A stretch of DNA of 64,000 bases from Candidatus Enterovibrio escicola. Lineage in GTDB: Bacteria; Pseudomonadota; Gammaproteobacteria; Enterobacterales; Vibrionaceae. Made by a program: the position numbers and the translations under genes. Where the stretch lies: contig NZ_NBYY01000028.1 of NCBI RefSeq assembly GCF_002464935.1, positions 62,001-126,000 of the forward strand, given 5' to 3'. Below, in pieces: positions 47,526 through 57,372 of this stretch (positions within the stretch are counted from its first letter, which is position 1; the number at the start of each line of letters is the position of its first letter). The notes under the pieces are model-generated. The model saw nothing but the letters and a program-made list of their open reading frames with translations. It was not told where the DNA came from and did no database searches.

Positions 47526-48477
47526 TCGCGATATATCCAGTATTCAGGCACTGGATTCTTATTTTGAGGCGTTGTTGCTCGACGAAGTTCTGTTTCAGTT
47601 CGAAGATATAGATATGATATTGAAATCGGTTGCAGATCTTAATGTGACACCAACACTTAGGCTTCAGTCTAGATTGATCAACAATTCAGTGGAGTCTACA
47701 GGTGTATCATCAATGCAAGCAGAGCTTGATCTTTCACATGTTGAAAAACTGTTTGGTCAGTTAAAACTAGATGAAAACATGGAAGTGGAAATCATTTCTG
47801 AGCAAAAATTGGTTATTGATACTGATGTTATGGCAAACAAAGAGGTCTTGGTTGAAATAAAGACTGAAAATACTGAAAACGCATTCATGGCATATGCGGA
47901 TGAAGTGATTGAGCCTGTGAAAGAGGTTATGGCTTCATATCCACATGTAGATACAGAAATCTACGTTAATGATGAGTCTGAGGTACAAACAAAGAGAGAG
48001 ATAGTCTCTCCTTGGCAAAATATCACGACAAAAGATGTGTTTCAGGTTTTGTTTTTTGAATCCGTAGGTGTGACCTATGCTGTACCATTAGCAGAACTTG
48101 GTGGAATTCATCGTCTGAAAGAGTGTAATCACTTGATGGGTCGACCTGCTTGGTATTTGGGATTACAGACCGAACGGAACCATCAATTTGATATTGTGGA
48201 TACCGGAAAGTGGATGATGGCTGAAAGAATAACATATGATAACCATCGAGATGACTATAATTATATTGTACTCTTAGGCGACAGTAAATGGGGCTTGGCT
48301 TGTGATGTCCTACAAGGGACTGAATTACTCAAAATTGAGCAAGTGCAGTGGAGATTACAAGTGGGTAAACGGCCATGGTTAACTGGATTAGTCAAAGAGA
48401 AAATGTGTGCACTTCTCCATGTCGAAGCTCTTGTTACCCTGCTTAATCAAGGTGTTGATGCCAAGGCGTTGATGTAG
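47515..48477 (+). CDS. parP: ParP, array-tethering CheW-like protein
   Basis: ParP links ParC to CheA and keeps signalling arrays at the pole. I start at ATG 47515 (320 residues). TTG at 47506 is possible. The N-terminus (DISSIQALDSYFEALLLDEV) and an acidic middle are followed by a CheW-like C-terminal domain from about 175, with VFQVLFFESVGVTYAVPLAE and LGGIHRLKECNHLMGRPAWY. It overlaps parC and precedes cheW by 24 bases. The symbol rests on context and the domain layout. Confidence 0.85.
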   Translation: MKDNRDISSIQALDSYFEALLLDEVLFQFEDIDMILKSVADLNVTPTLRLQSRLINNSVESTGVSSMQAELDLSHVEKLFGQLKLDENMEVEIISEQKLVIDTDVMANKEVLVEIKTENTENAFMAYADEVIEPVKEVMASYPHVDTEIYVNDESEVQTKREIVSPWQNITTKDVFQVLFFESVGVTYAVPLAELGGIHRLKECNHLMGRPAWYLGLQTERNHQFDIVDTGKWMMAERITYDNHRDDYNYIVLLGDSKWGLACDVLQGTELLKIEQVQWRLQVGKRPWLTGLVKEKMCALLHVEALVTLLNQGVDAKALM

Positions 48478-48501
48478 AACAGCACGTTAAGGGAGGAATG
48501 A

Positions 48502-48990
48502 ATGTCTCAAGTTTCTGAAGTTCAAAAAGAAAATGTGAGTGATGAGATCCTGCAGTGGGTAACCTTCCAGCTAGAAAACGAAACCTATGGCATTAATGTC
48601 ATGCAGGTACGGGAAGTTTTACGTTATTCTGAAATTGCACCTGTCCCAGGTGCACCAGACTATGTTCATGGTATCATTAATCTTCGTGGTAATGTTGTTA
48701 CAGTGATTGATACACGTTCGCGCTTTGGTTTGATACAAGGTGAGCTCAGTGACAACACGCGCGTGATCGTTATTGAAGCGGGATCCCAAGTTATTGGGAT
48801 CATGGTCGATAGTGTGGCAGAGGTAGTTTACCTAAAAACCTCTGAAATCGATACTACACCAAGTGTAGGTACGGATGAGAGCGCTAAATTTATCCAAGGA
48901 GTGAGCAATCGTAACGGTAACCTATTGATTCTCGTAGACCTGAATAAACTGCTCTCTGACGAAGAGTGGTCTGATATGAGTGTGTTGTGA
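48502..48990 (+). CDS. cheW: Chemotaxis adaptor CheW
   Basis: CheW joins receptors to CheA. The 162-residue single-domain protein shows the classic strand pattern: EILQWVTFQLENETYGINVM, then QVREVLRYSEIAPVPGAPDY and VHGIINLRGNVVTVIDTRSR. It has a strong site, GGGAGGAA, before the ATG. It is followed immediately by a DUF2802 gene. Confidence 0.96.
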   Translation: MSQVSEVQKENVSDEILQWVTFQLENETYGINVMQVREVLRYSEIAPVPGAPDYVHGIINLRGNVVTVIDTRSRFGLIQGELSDNTRVIVIEAGSQVIGIMVDSVAEVVYLKTSEIDTTPSVGTDESAKFIQGVSNRNGNLLILVDLNKLLSDEEWSDMSVL

Positions 48991-49416
48991 ATGTTTGACT
49001 TTGTATTGTATTGGTTTCCATTCTGGGTTTCTACCGTCGTCAGTTTGGTTGTTTCTTTGTTGCTTTATCGAGGGAACAAGTCTAGGATAAAATTAGAAGT
49101 CAAGTTTCAAGCTATGGAACTTTTATGTAAACATTTCCGTCAGAAACAAGAGAGCCTAATAAAGCAGTTCAATGAATTACGTTCAGGTTCGATGGGTATG
49201 AGTCAAAAACTTGCAGAATTGTCTGAACGTTTCGACAATCTTATTGAGAAACAAAACGAGTTGGAGATGTGTGATCCAGAAGGGCGTCTCTACAGTCGTG
49301 CAAATAAAATGGTAGAGTTAGGTGCAGATATTTATGAATTGATGGAAGAGTGTGATCTTCCAAAAGCGGAAGCTGAACTTCTCCTCAGCATCAAAAAACA
49401 GCGTATAGTTAGGTAA
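48991..49416 (+). CDS. DUF2802-type membrane protein after cheW
   Basis: A 141-residue protein with one N-terminal membrane segment (about 5-25, YWFPFWVSTVVSLVVSLLLY), a coiled coil (about 40-100), and a C-terminal helical motif YELMEECDLPKAEAELLLSI. I recognise this as the DUF2802 family found after cheW in Vibrionaceae. No function is established. The ATG at 48991 abuts the cheW stop codon, so it is coupled to it. The last gene before an IS block. Confidence 0.78.
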   Translation: MFDFVLYWFPFWVSTVVSLVVSLLLYRGNKSRIKLEVKFQAMELLCKHFRQKQESLIKQFNELRSGSMGMSQKLAELSERFDNLIEKQNELEMCDPEGRLYSRANKMVELGADIYELMEECDLPKAEAELLLSIKKQRIVR

Positions 49417-49429
49417 GTCTTAGCACCCT

Positions 49430-49790
49430 CTGTGGCAGATTCATAACAAGTGATTCAAGCTGATATGGCCAGATAATATTAGGGGATCATTATCTATAGC
49501 GATAAAAAATATTTAGTTGTCTCCCTTGAAGCAACACTCATCGAGAAAGGGGTTACTATCATCATGAATACACGGAAGAACAGGACACGAAAGGTGATGA
49601 GGCTTTGGAATTGTCTTATTTTAAGAAAGTGCTATACACCATATTTACTCCCTGTCGCCCTGTGCTTATCGACAAGGCTAAGTACCTCTAATAGAGGTAA
49701 ATATGGCGTGTTGATCTTTCATGAGTGTTCTCTGAACTGCACGGTGAAGCCTTTTAATCACTTCACCAAAAATAAATTTAGCCTGCAACA
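49430..49790 (+). mobile_element. IS982-family fragment, plus strand
   Basis: Degraded C-terminal part of an IS982 transposase. Readable pieces are DMA near 49464, EATLIEKGVTIIMNTRKN at 49531-49584, and RKVMRLWNCLILRK at 49588-49629, with stops between. It begins about 15 bases after the DUF2802 gene. The small open frame at 49564-49800 is part of it and not a gene. Confidence 0.7.
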
Positions 49791-49792
49791 CT

Positions 49793-50350
49793 ATGCCTAA
49801 AACCATGTTAACTGATAATTGCTATGAACTCTGTTACTCCAACTAATGAAAATATTGGTCGTTTTTATGACAAGTTTGAACATAAAATGACTATTAAAAG
49901 TATTCAACATCAGATGTGAACTGGTATTCTATGGTGACATTTACCATGTTTATTTGAAGGGTTAAGAAGTGTGAATTAACGATTTAAACTTTGGCCTAAA
50001 AAAGGCAGTTTAGAAAAAATTTTTGAAGAGTTATTTAAAATTTCTGAACTCAAATGGGTCTGTATTGAAGGCTCAATTGTTTGAGCGCATCCACACAGTA
50101 CTGGGGTAGTGATTTCAAAGCATGATAAATAGGAAAAAACTGTAGCGGTAATTCGCTAAAGAGGCGTCTTGCTTAACTACTTCTAATTATCAAAAGGACA
50201 AAGGTACGATATTATTCATGCAAAAAGTTTTTTAAACTACCTTTTCGAAGTCAATAGTATAGTTACTGATAAGGCTTATGACAGCAGGTAATTCAGAGAA
50301 CATGTAAAGCCTACAGGTGGAAAAAATATCATTCCTAAGCGAAATTATCG
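49793..50350 (+). mobile_element. IS5-family (IS427-like) transposase remnant
   Basis: An N-terminus MPKTMLTDNCYELCYSN, then IGRFYDKFEHKMTIKSIQ near 49851, RFKLWPKKGSLEKIFEELFK at about 49982-50041, and ISELKWVCIEGSIV just after it. TDKAYDS (50265-50285) and FREHVKPTGGKNIIPKRN (50289-50342) follow. The DDE-type sites (EGS, DKAYDS) are recognisable, but stops and frameshifts are frequent. It passes without a break into an inverted IS1 fragment. Confidence 0.72.
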
Positions 50351-50790
50351 GCAAGTATATCGTATACATTGAAATCAGCTGTGCACTAAAATGCAACATG
50401 GAATAGGGATAACAGATTGAAAAGTAAATTGAATGTCCTTCTTTTACGACAACCACCTGCGTGAGTAATGATTTTCTTCAATCGAAGCACTCATTCGTAA
50501 CAAAATGAGTGCTGGCTATTTCGGAATCTAAGCAAAACCATTGCTCATCTGCTTCCTATATAAAAAGAGGGAATGTGGTTAAAAACAGCATTTATAGCAA
50601 GTTTAATAATTTACTCTTATATCCCTGCCTGACATACCGTGTATGTATATTTAAACTGTAAGGCTTAGAAATATGACTGCTTTCTAACTGTTTTAGTGTG
50701 TGGGAAAAACGATATCTAGTACCAATGGTAGTTATAATGATTTCCATGAAAAAACAGATATTTTATACAAAACAATCTATATGAGTAGCG
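50350..50790 (-). mobile_element. IS1-family remnant, minus strand
   Basis: The minus strand reads back through InsB (GHSIYFSICYPYSMLHFSAQ) and on into InsA-like text, matching the IS1 copy at 13050-13834 in order. The C-terminal IERKNLTLRTR part is absent at the IS5 junction. The 74-codon minus frame at 50232-50456 is a chance chimera of the two elements. Confidence 0.7.
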
Positions 50791-50857
50791 GATAGAAGAA
50801 TAATCTGTTTCTTAACAGGACCATAAAAAAGTGAAACATATGGTACTAATACGGCGT

Positions 50858-51898
50858 GGTGTTGTTTCCTAAATATCTGCACTAATTGCAATTCCTACGA
50901 TCAAATTATCATGGAGTTAAGCTGGAGGTTATGATGGGGAAGGGCAAACACAAGATCAGCACCTGGAAACAATATAATCAAGTATTAGTAAACCGAAGTT
51001 CAGTTACTTTTTGGATAAACGTCGCTGCCATTAAGGCATGGCATTATCTAAATCATCACGGCCGTGGGTTTATATTTTCAGATACCAAGATTGAACCCGC
51101 ACTAACGGCGAAAGATATTTTCAGGCTTCTAAATCGTGGATTAGAAGGTTTTTTCAGTACGGTTCTTACGTTGATGGATATCCCGCTTAAATTCCCTACA
51201 TACACCTGCATTAGTAAGCGTTCGAAGACCGTAGAACTTAAGTACCGTTTACCGCGTCAAGGAGCTGTTGCCCACGTCGTTATTGATACCACAGGTCGTA
51301 AAGGTATACGTCAAAGGTGAATGGAAAACGCGTAAACAAGGTAAGGATAAGCGGCGTATCTGGCGAAAACTTCATCTTGCCGTTGATGTGTTTACGCATG
51401 AGGTTATTGCTGCAGAAGTTAGTCTAGTTTATGTGGGTGACAATGAAGTTTTACCTACATTGATTAATCCATCATGACGAAAGATACAGCAAGTCAGTGC
51501 TAATGGATACTATGACACAAAAGCATGTCACCACGTATTGAAAACCAAAGGACTAACGCTCAGTATTCCACCTCTAAGCGACGCGGGGTACTGGGAGGAA
51601 GGGTATTCTAGAAATGAAGCAGTAAAGGCGTTGAAAGAGGATAAACTGGCGTAGTGGAAAAGGAGAGTGGTTATCACCAACGCTCATTAGCAGAGACAGC
51701 AATGTTTCTCTATAAACAGTTGTTCAGATCTAAACTCGCTCTTCGTAATTAAAATGCTAGAATTGGTGAAGTGCTGGCAAATATGAAAGAGATTAACAAA
51801 GTTATAAGACTCTATATGACTGCTCGCCATCAAACAAATTAAGACTGTAAAAAAGATTGGGATCAGTGAGTTATAGGCTTGATTTAATCAACAATGCC
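50858..51898 (+). pseudogene. IS5-family (IS903-like) transposase pseudogene
   Basis: Starts at ATG 50931 and reads ISTWKQYNQVLVNRSSVTFW, then FIFSDTKIEPALTAKDIFRL and AVAHVVIDTTGRK. It then shifts frame near 51303 and resumes with VKGEWKTRKQGKDKRRIWRK and LHLAVDVFTHEVIAAEVS. Further stops lie near 51476 and 51652 before HQRSLAETAMFLYKQLF. The right end GATTTAATCAACAATGCC (51881-51898) is, in reverse complement, a close match to an IS903-type end. The left end near 50858 is degenerate. About 1.04 kb, the normal size for the group. Confidence 0.85.
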
Positions 51899-52096
51899 GT
51901 AGGGAGTTAGTTTTGTTGACCCCTGAAAAAGTTAACTAATGTGCGTCATTGATGAAACATAAATTTAATAATTACTGCATGAAAACTTCGGGGTGGTTTC
52001 CTTATCGAGGAGAGAGATGTTTGTAATGATTTTTAGAATCCCTATGTTATCTCTCCGTTAGATTGTGCATATCTTTATGGGAAAACGATATTTGTC
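51899..52096 (+). other. Upstream region of ccmA
   Basis: About 200 bases between the IS5 remnant and ccmA. GGAGAGA (52009-52015) and TCTCTCC (52050-52056) form a 7-base inverted repeat. No clear -35/-10 pair stands out, but the ccm promoter must lie here or in the IS end. Confidence 0.4.
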
Positions 52097-52711
52097 ATGT
52101 TGGAAATGTGTCAACTAAGCTGCATGCGTGGAATACAAGTATTATTTGAAGACCTGAGTTTTACCATATTCCCCGGTGATCTTGTACAAGTGCAAGGTTC
52201 TAATGGCACAGGTAAAACAACCTTGCTTCGAATTATTGCTGGGTTGAAATTAGCAGAGTCTGGAGATGTACTTTGGTACGGTAATTCGATTTATAGAGAA
52301 AAAGATGAATTTAGTAGAGAACTTCTATTTCTGGGACACATCACAGGTGTGAAACGTGACTTGACTGCTTATGAGAATCTTGCATTTTATCAAAAAATGC
52401 ATGGTGTGATTGATGAGGTATGCCTGTGTGAAGCACTTATTCGTGTCGGTTTGGTGGGCAGAGAAGATGTACCAGCAGCAAAATTGTCGGCAGGTCAAAA
52501 TCGACGTATTGCACTTGCACGGTTATGGATTAGTACATCTAAATTATGGATTCTCGATGAACCACTTACCTCCATCGATAAGGAGGGCGTTAAGGTATTG
52601 GAATACTTATTCCAACAACATGTTGACAATGGAGGTATGGTTATATTTACGACTCACCAAGATATATTCGAAGGTAACACTATGTTACGTCGCGTTAGGT
52701 TGGGGGTGTAA
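52097..52711 (+). CDS. ccmA: Heme exporter ATP-binding protein CcmA
   Basis: CcmA powers release of heme-loaded CcmE by the CcmABCD complex. The 204-residue ABC ATPase has Walker A GSNGTGKTTLLRII, signature LSAGQNRRIALARLW and Walker B LWILDEPLTSID, plus H-loop TTHQ. It is short, as CcmA always is. It overlaps ccmB by one base. Confidence 0.96.
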   Translation: MLEMCQLSCMRGIQVLFEDLSFTIFPGDLVQVQGSNGTGKTTLLRIIAGLKLAESGDVLWYGNSIYREKDEFSRELLFLGHITGVKRDLTAYENLAFYQKMHGVIDEVCLCEALIRVGLVGREDVPAAKLSAGQNRRIALARLWISTSKLWILDEPLTSIDKEGVKVLEYLFQQHVDNGGMVIFTTHQDIFEGNTMLRRVRLGV

Positions 52712-53379
52712 TGGTTAGTGCATTAGTTAAAATGATACGGCACGAATTGCTGATTGCATACCGGCGTCAATCGGATATATTAAACCCGCTGTGGTTTTTT
52801 ATTATCGTCATTACTTTGTTTCCACTGGGTGTCGGTTCAGGATCGAAGCTTTTAGCTGACATTGCTCCTAGCATTATTTGGGTGGCAGCGCTACTAGCAA
52901 CTGTTGTATCATTGGAACGATTGTTCAGAGATGATTTTAGCGATGGCTCATTAGAGCAAATGTTATTGATGCCGTCACCACTACCAGTCCTTGCTTTTGC
53001 AAAGATTCTTGCACACTGGTTATTGACAGGTTTACCTCTGTTAATCATAAGCCCACTGTTAGCCGTGTTACTTTCACTTGACTGGTTATCTTATAAGGCC
53101 GTAGTAATAACACTGTTACTTGGTACTCCAACTCTGAACTTTATGGGTGCCATTGGCGTTGCTCTGACAGTTAGGTTGAGAAACGGTGGTGTTCTTCTCA
53201 GTCTTCTAGTCTTACCTCTTTTTATTCCAGTATTGATATTCGCTACGTCGGCGATTGATATGGCTTCCCATGGATTTTCAATCAATGGGCAGCTTGCCAT
53301 TCTTACTGCCATGCTGGTGGGATCGGCAACATTGTCTCCCTTTGCAGTGTCTGCTGCACTGCGGGCCAGTGTTCAATAG
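52711..53379 (+). CDS. ccmB: Heme exporter protein CcmB
   Basis: CcmB is the membrane partner of CcmA. The 222 residues carry six hydrophobic segments, and RHELLIAYRRQSDILNPLWF then FFIIVITLFPLGVGS at the start are typical of the family. ERLFRDDFSDGSLEQML is a conserved loop. Start ATG 52711 overlaps the stop of ccmA. Confidence 0.95.
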   Translation: MVSALVKMIRHELLIAYRRQSDILNPLWFFIIVITLFPLGVGSGSKLLADIAPSIIWVAALLATVVSLERLFRDDFSDGSLEQMLLMPSPLPVLAFAKILAHWLLTGLPLLIISPLLAVLLSLDWLSYKAVVITLLLGTPTLNFMGAIGVALTVRLRNGGVLLSLLVLPLFIPVLIFATSAIDMASHGFSINGQLAILTAMLVGSATLSPFAVSAALRASVQ

Positions 53380-53409
53380 TTTTATATTTAACGAAGAGTG
53401 ATATGTGTA

Positions 53410-54147
53410 ATGTTAAAATGGCTTCATCTTTACGCTAAATCCGAAGCAACGTACCAGTTATGTAACATGCTATTGCCATGGTTATCCATGTTGTCGGTGT
53501 TATCTTTGATTACAGGAACAGTCTGGGGATTTGCATTTGTGCCTTCGGACTACCAGCAAGGAGACAGTTTTAGGATTATATATATTCATGTACCTGCCGC
53601 GTTCTGGTCTATGGGTGCATATCTGTCGATGGTAATTGCCGCTTTCATTGGTTTGGTATGGCAAATAAAAACATTAAACCGAGTGGCAGCAGCAATAGCG
53701 CCTGTGGGTGCCGTTTTTACCTTTATAGCATTAGTGACGGGTGCAGTGTGGGGTAAACCGATGTGGGGTGCTTGGTGGGTATGGGACGCAAGATTGACCT
53801 CTGAACTTATCCTTTTGTTTCTGTATCTGGGTGTTATTGCACTTTACAATTCATTTGAGGATGAGCGTACTTCGGTTCGTATTGCTGGAATATTGGCGAT
53901 GGTAGGCGTTGTTAACTTACCGATCATTCACTTTTCGGTTGAGTGGTGGAATACCCTACATCAAGGTGCGTCTATCACCAAGTTTGCAAAACCGTCTATT
54001 GCACCAGATATGTTGTGGCCGCTACTGCTGAATATATTAGGTTTTGCACTTTTTCTTGGTGCGTTAACCTTAATGGGATTAAGGAATAACATTCTGCAAC
54101 GTGAAGCCCACCGTCCTTGGGTGCGACAATTGGTAGAAATAGGATAA
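53410..54147 (+). CDS. ccmC: Heme handling protein CcmC
   Basis: CcmC loads heme onto CcmE in the periplasm. I start at ATG 53410 (245 residues), with GAAGAG about 10 bases upstream. A GTG at 53398 is less likely. Six membrane segments, and the tryptophan-rich heme motif WGAWWVWDARLTSELILLFL lies between the third and fourth. Conserved histidines stand in IIYIHVPAAFWSM and PIIHFSVEWWNTLHQG. Confidence 0.95.
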   Translation: MLKWLHLYAKSEATYQLCNMLLPWLSMLSVLSLITGTVWGFAFVPSDYQQGDSFRIIYIHVPAAFWSMGAYLSMVIAAFIGLVWQIKTLNRVAAAIAPVGAVFTFIALVTGAVWGKPMWGAWWVWDARLTSELILLFLYLGVIALYNSFEDERTSVRIAGILAMVGVVNLPIIHFSVEWWNTLHQGASITKFAKPSIAPDMLWPLLLNILGFALFLGALTLMGLRNNILQREAHRPWVRQLVEIG

Positions 54148-54149
54148 CT

Positions 54150-54356
54150 ATGTATTTTGTTTCCTTCTCTGCATTCTTAGAAATGGGGGGGTATGCTGCT
54201 TATGTATGGGGTGCTTTTACCATAACCTTCGGTGCGCTCTTCTGGCTCGTGATCTCAGCACAACTTACTCGTCGTAAACTTTTCCTTGAAATAAAAAATC
54301 AATTTGCCAGAGAACAACGTATTAATAAAACCAAAAGGATGGAGAATACGTTATGA
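54150..54356 (+). CDS. ccmD: Heme exporter protein CcmD
   Basis: CcmD is a small membrane protein that helps CcmC and CcmE interact. The ATG at 54150 has AGGA 5 bases upstream and gives 68 residues, the usual size. One membrane segment ([20 protein letters not shown]) is followed by a basic tail. An upstream in-frame TTG at 54117 lies in ccmC and is not used. It overlaps ccmE by 4 bases. Confidence 0.92.
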   Translation: MYFVSFSAFLEMGGYAAYVWGAFTITFGALFWLVISAQLTRRKLFLEIKNQFAREQRINKTKRMENTL

Positions 54357-54802
54357 AGCCAAGACGTAAAAAACGGTTAGGGTTAGCTGTAGCTTTGGTC
54401 GTCGTAACAAGCACAGTAGTTGGACTGGTGATTTATTCGTTGAATCAGAACATGAATCTATTTTACACACCAACACAATTGATAAACGGTAAACTTGACG
54501 GAACTAAGCCTCAAGTCGGTCAAATATTGCGTATTGGTGGTATGGTCGTTGCAAATTCGGTTAAGCGAGATCCTGAGACGTTGAGAATCAGTTTTAAGGT
54601 AGTGGATATCGGTCCGGAAGTCACTGTGTTGTTTGAAGGTATACTGCCCGATCTTTTCCGTGAAGGGCAGGGTATTGTTGTGCAAGGTGAGTTGGTGGGG
54701 AGTACTACTGTTAAAGCGCAAGAAGTGTTGTCAAAGCATGACGAAGAGTACATGTCGTCTGAAATTGCAGCAGCAATGAAACTAGACTCATCTGGCTCTT
54801 GA
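54353..54802 (+). CDS. ccmE: Heme chaperone CcmE
   Basis: CcmE binds heme covalently and delivers it to CcmF. The 149-residue protein has an N-terminal membrane anchor ([20 protein letters not shown]) and an OB-fold body with [20 protein letters not shown]. The heme-binding stretch [12 protein letters not shown] carries the histidine and the tyrosine four residues later that the family needs. No truncation. Confidence 0.96.
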   Translation: MKPRRKKRLGLAVALVVVTSTVVGLVIYSLNQNMNLFYTPTQLINGKLDGTKPQVGQILRIGGMVVANSVKRDPETLRISFKVVDIGPEVTVLFEGILPDLFREGQGIVVQGELVGSTTVKAQEVLSKHDEEYMSSEIAAAMKLDSSGS

Positions 54803-54832
54803 GTACACCTCGAAATAAGAAGGTAGATACTA

Positions 54833-56791
54833 ATGATTCCTGAATTGGGGCATTTTTCTCTCATTATTTCCCTTGGTCTATCTGTGTTACTGAGCATATA
54901 TCCTATTTGGGGTGCACAGATCGGAAATCAAGCCATGATGCGTTCCGCGTGTCCACTGGCTATCGGTATGTTTCTAATGATAGGGATGTCATTCTTTTCA
55001 TTGAGTTGGGCATTTTATATCAACGATTTTACTGTGAGTTATGTTGCAAGTAACTCCAATAGCGAATTACCGTGGTATTACCGTCTTACTGCCGTTTGGG
55101 GTGCACACGAAGGTTCGCTTGTGCTGTGGATGTTGATTCAAGGGGGTTGGACCGTTGCAGTTGGGCTGTTTAGTCGTGGAATGCCGCACGAGTCTGTGGC
55201 TCGCGTGCTTTCCGTTATGGGTATGGTAGGAGTTGGTTTCCTGATAATTATCATTGTTACTTCAAACCCATTCGAACGTACGCTTCCATATTTTTCAGTG
55301 GATGGTCGTGACCTCAACCCGCTATTACAAGATCCTGGATTGATTATTCATCCACCAATGCTTTATATGGGTTATGTCGGTTTCTCTGTCGCCTTTGCTT
55401 TTGCTATCGCATCTCTGATGACGAATCGTTTTGATATGGCGTGGGCTCGCTGGTTTCGTATATGGACGACAGCTGCGTGGGTTTTTCTAACACTGGGTAT
55501 CGCGTTGGGTTCTTGGTGGGCGTATTACGAGCTGGGGTGGGGAGGCTGGTGGTTTTGGGATCCGGTTGAAAATGCCGCCCTTATGCCGTGGCTTATCGGG
55601 ACAGCGCTGATTCATTCCTTAGCTGTATCAGAAAAACGAGGTATCTTTAAAGCGTGGACTGTTTTGTTGGCGATCTTAGCATTCTCGTTGAGTCTGTTTG
55701 GTACATTCCTTGTCCGCTCTGGTCTGTTGGTTTCTGTGCATACATTTGCATCAGATCCTACCCGTGCGCTATTTATTCTGGCCTTTTTGGCGGCGGTAAT
55801 TGGTGGTTCGCTATTACTTTATGCACTGCGTGTCTCAGCAATTCGTACTCGTGGTAATTTCCAACTTATTTCTCGTGAAAATGCACTATTGGCTAATAAC
55901 ATTCTACTGATTGCCGCGTTATTTGTCGTTTTACTTGGTACTTTGTTGCCGTTAGTACACAAGCAAATTGGTCTAGGATCAGTATCAATCGGTGAACCGT
56001 TCTTCAATTTACTGTTCACTTGGTTAGCTGTGCCGTTTGTTTTCCTACTGGGTATTGGTCCATTAGTTCGTTGGAAACGTGGTAACTTCACCAACGTGAA
56101 GAAAGCATTGATTGTTAGTGGTTCGGTATCTGTGGTTGTTGGGATTGGTGTGGTTTGGATATTTGCTGATTTCTTTATGCCGCTTGCGGCGTTGGGTGCT
56201 GTGATGTGTTTCTGGATCATCATTACACAATCTGTTGAAGTATATCAGAGTGCAACCGATCATCATCATTTGATGACAGGTTTACAGAGGTTGGGTTGTA
56301 GCCATTGGGCAATGGTGTGTGGTCACATTGGCTTAGGTGTCTTAATTTTGGGCATTGCGATGGTACAACACTATGACATTGAATTGGATGTAAAGATGAC
56401 AGTGGGCGATACTGTTGAAGTCAAAGGCTACCATTTTTATTTTGTAGGATTGCGTGATAAAGAGGGGCCTAACTACAATGGATATATTGCTGACTTTGAT
56501 ATCTATCGTAGAAATAAACTAATCAATCAGCTTCATGCTGAAAAGCGCTTCTATAACGTGCAACGTTCTATGATGACAGAGGCGGCAATCGACCGTGGCA
56601 TTACTCGCGATTTATACTTGGCGATGGGTGAGCGATTAGATGACGATTCATGGGCTTTTCGTATTTACTATAAGCCATTTATACGCTGGATCTGGTTCGG
56701 TGCAATCATCATGTCTATCGGTGGTTTATTGTCTATGTCTGATAAGCGATATCGTTTTCGTCAGAAAACGAAACGTAAATTAGCGATTTAA
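54833..56791 (+). CDS. ccmF: Heme lyase subunit CcmF
   Basis: CcmF attaches heme to apocytochrome c, with CcmH. The 652-residue, polytopic protein shows the WWD heme motif WGGWWFWDPVENAALMPWLI, GAHEGSLVLWMLIQGGW, and PFERTLPYFSVDGRDLNPLL, all conserved. The C-terminal periplasmic loop and last membrane segment are complete, ending in a basic tail. AGAAGGTAGATACT precedes the ATG. Confidence 0.97.
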   Translation: MIPELGHFSLIISLGLSVLLSIYPIWGAQIGNQAMMRSACPLAIGMFLMIGMSFFSLSWAFYINDFTVSYVASNSNSELPWYYRLTAVWGAHEGSLVLWMLIQGGWTVAVGLFSRGMPHESVARVLSVMGMVGVGFLIIIIVTSNPFERTLPYFSVDGRDLNPLLQDPGLIIHPPMLYMGYVGFSVAFAFAIASLMTNRFDMAWARWFRIWTTAAWVFLTLGIALGSWWAYYELGWGGWWFWDPVENAALMPWLIGTALIHSLAVSEKRGIFKAWTVLLAILAFSLSLFGTFLVRSGLLVSVHTFASDPTRALFILAFLAAVIGGSLLLYALRVSAIRTRGNFQLISRENALLANNILLIAALFVVLLGTLLPLVHKQIGLGSVSIGEPFFNLLFTWLAVPFVFLLGIGPLVRWKRGNFTNVKKALIVSGSVSVVVGIGVVWIFADFFMPLAALGAVMCFWIIITQSVEVYQSATDHHHLMTGLQRLGCSHWAMVCGHIGLGVLILGIAMVQHYDIELDVKMTVGDTVEVKGYHFYFVGLRDKEGPNYNGYIADFDIYRRNKLINQLHAEKRFYNVQRSMMTEAAIDRGITRDLYLAMGERLDDDSWAFRIYYKPFIRWIWFGAIIMSIGGLLSMSDKRYRFRQKTKRKLAI

Positions 56792-56817
56792 GATAATCCA
56801 ATGAAGGGAATTTGAGG

Positions 56818-57372
56818 GTGAAGCGTCCATTATTGTTTATTCCATTCGTTCTTTTCATGGCGATGGTTACTGTATTCTTTATTCAGTTAACACGAAATGT
56901 AAATGGTGATGATCCGAGTAAACTTGAATCGGTGCTGGTAGGTAAGACAGTGCCTAACTTTCGCCTTGAAGATTTGGAGCACGCGGAAAAACTCCACGAT
57001 CAGAGTATTTTTCGTGGTCAACCATTGCTATTGAATGTTTGGGCAACTTGGTGTCAAACGTGTTATGCAGAGCATTTATTTCTGAATGATCTGATGGCTG
57101 ATGATGTGAAAATTATTGGTCTTAACTATAAAGATGACCGCGTGAAAGCGATTGGTTGGTTGAACCAATTAGGGAACCCTTATCGGGTGAGTTTATTTGA
57201 TGGAAATGGCATGTTGGGTCTTGATCTCGGGGTTTATGGTGTGCCGGAAACCTTCCTTATTAATGCGAAGGGTGTCATTCGTTATCGCCATGCTGGTGAT
57301 GTGAACTCAAGAAATTGGGAAGATACGTTGGAGCCTATATATAAACAAATGTTGGAGGAGGATCTGGGATGA
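56818..57372 (+). CDS. ccmG: Thiol-disulfide reductase CcmG (DsbE)
   Basis: CcmG keeps the CXXCH cysteines of apocytochromes reduced. I use GTG 56818 (184 residues). TTG at 56812 would lie too close to AAGGGAA. One membrane anchor at the N-terminus, then a thioredoxin fold with LLNVWATWCQTCYAEH. The active site is CQTC, and GVYGVPETFLI holds the cis-proline loop. It overlaps ccmH by 4 bases. Confidence 0.94.
   Translation: MKRPLLFIPFVLFMAMVTVFFIQLTRNVNGDDPSKLESVLVGKTVPNFRLEDLEHAEKLHDQSIFRGQPLLLNVWATWCQTCYAEHLFLNDLMADDVKIIGLNYKDDRVKAIGWLNQLGNPYRVSLFDGNGMLGLDLGVYGVPETFLINAKGVIRYRHAGDVNSRNWEDTLEPIYKQMLEEDLG

Noticed and set aside
50232-50456. 74-codon minus-strand frame
   Set aside because: It crosses the junction of an IS427-like fragment and an inverted IS1 fragment, so it is a chance fusion.
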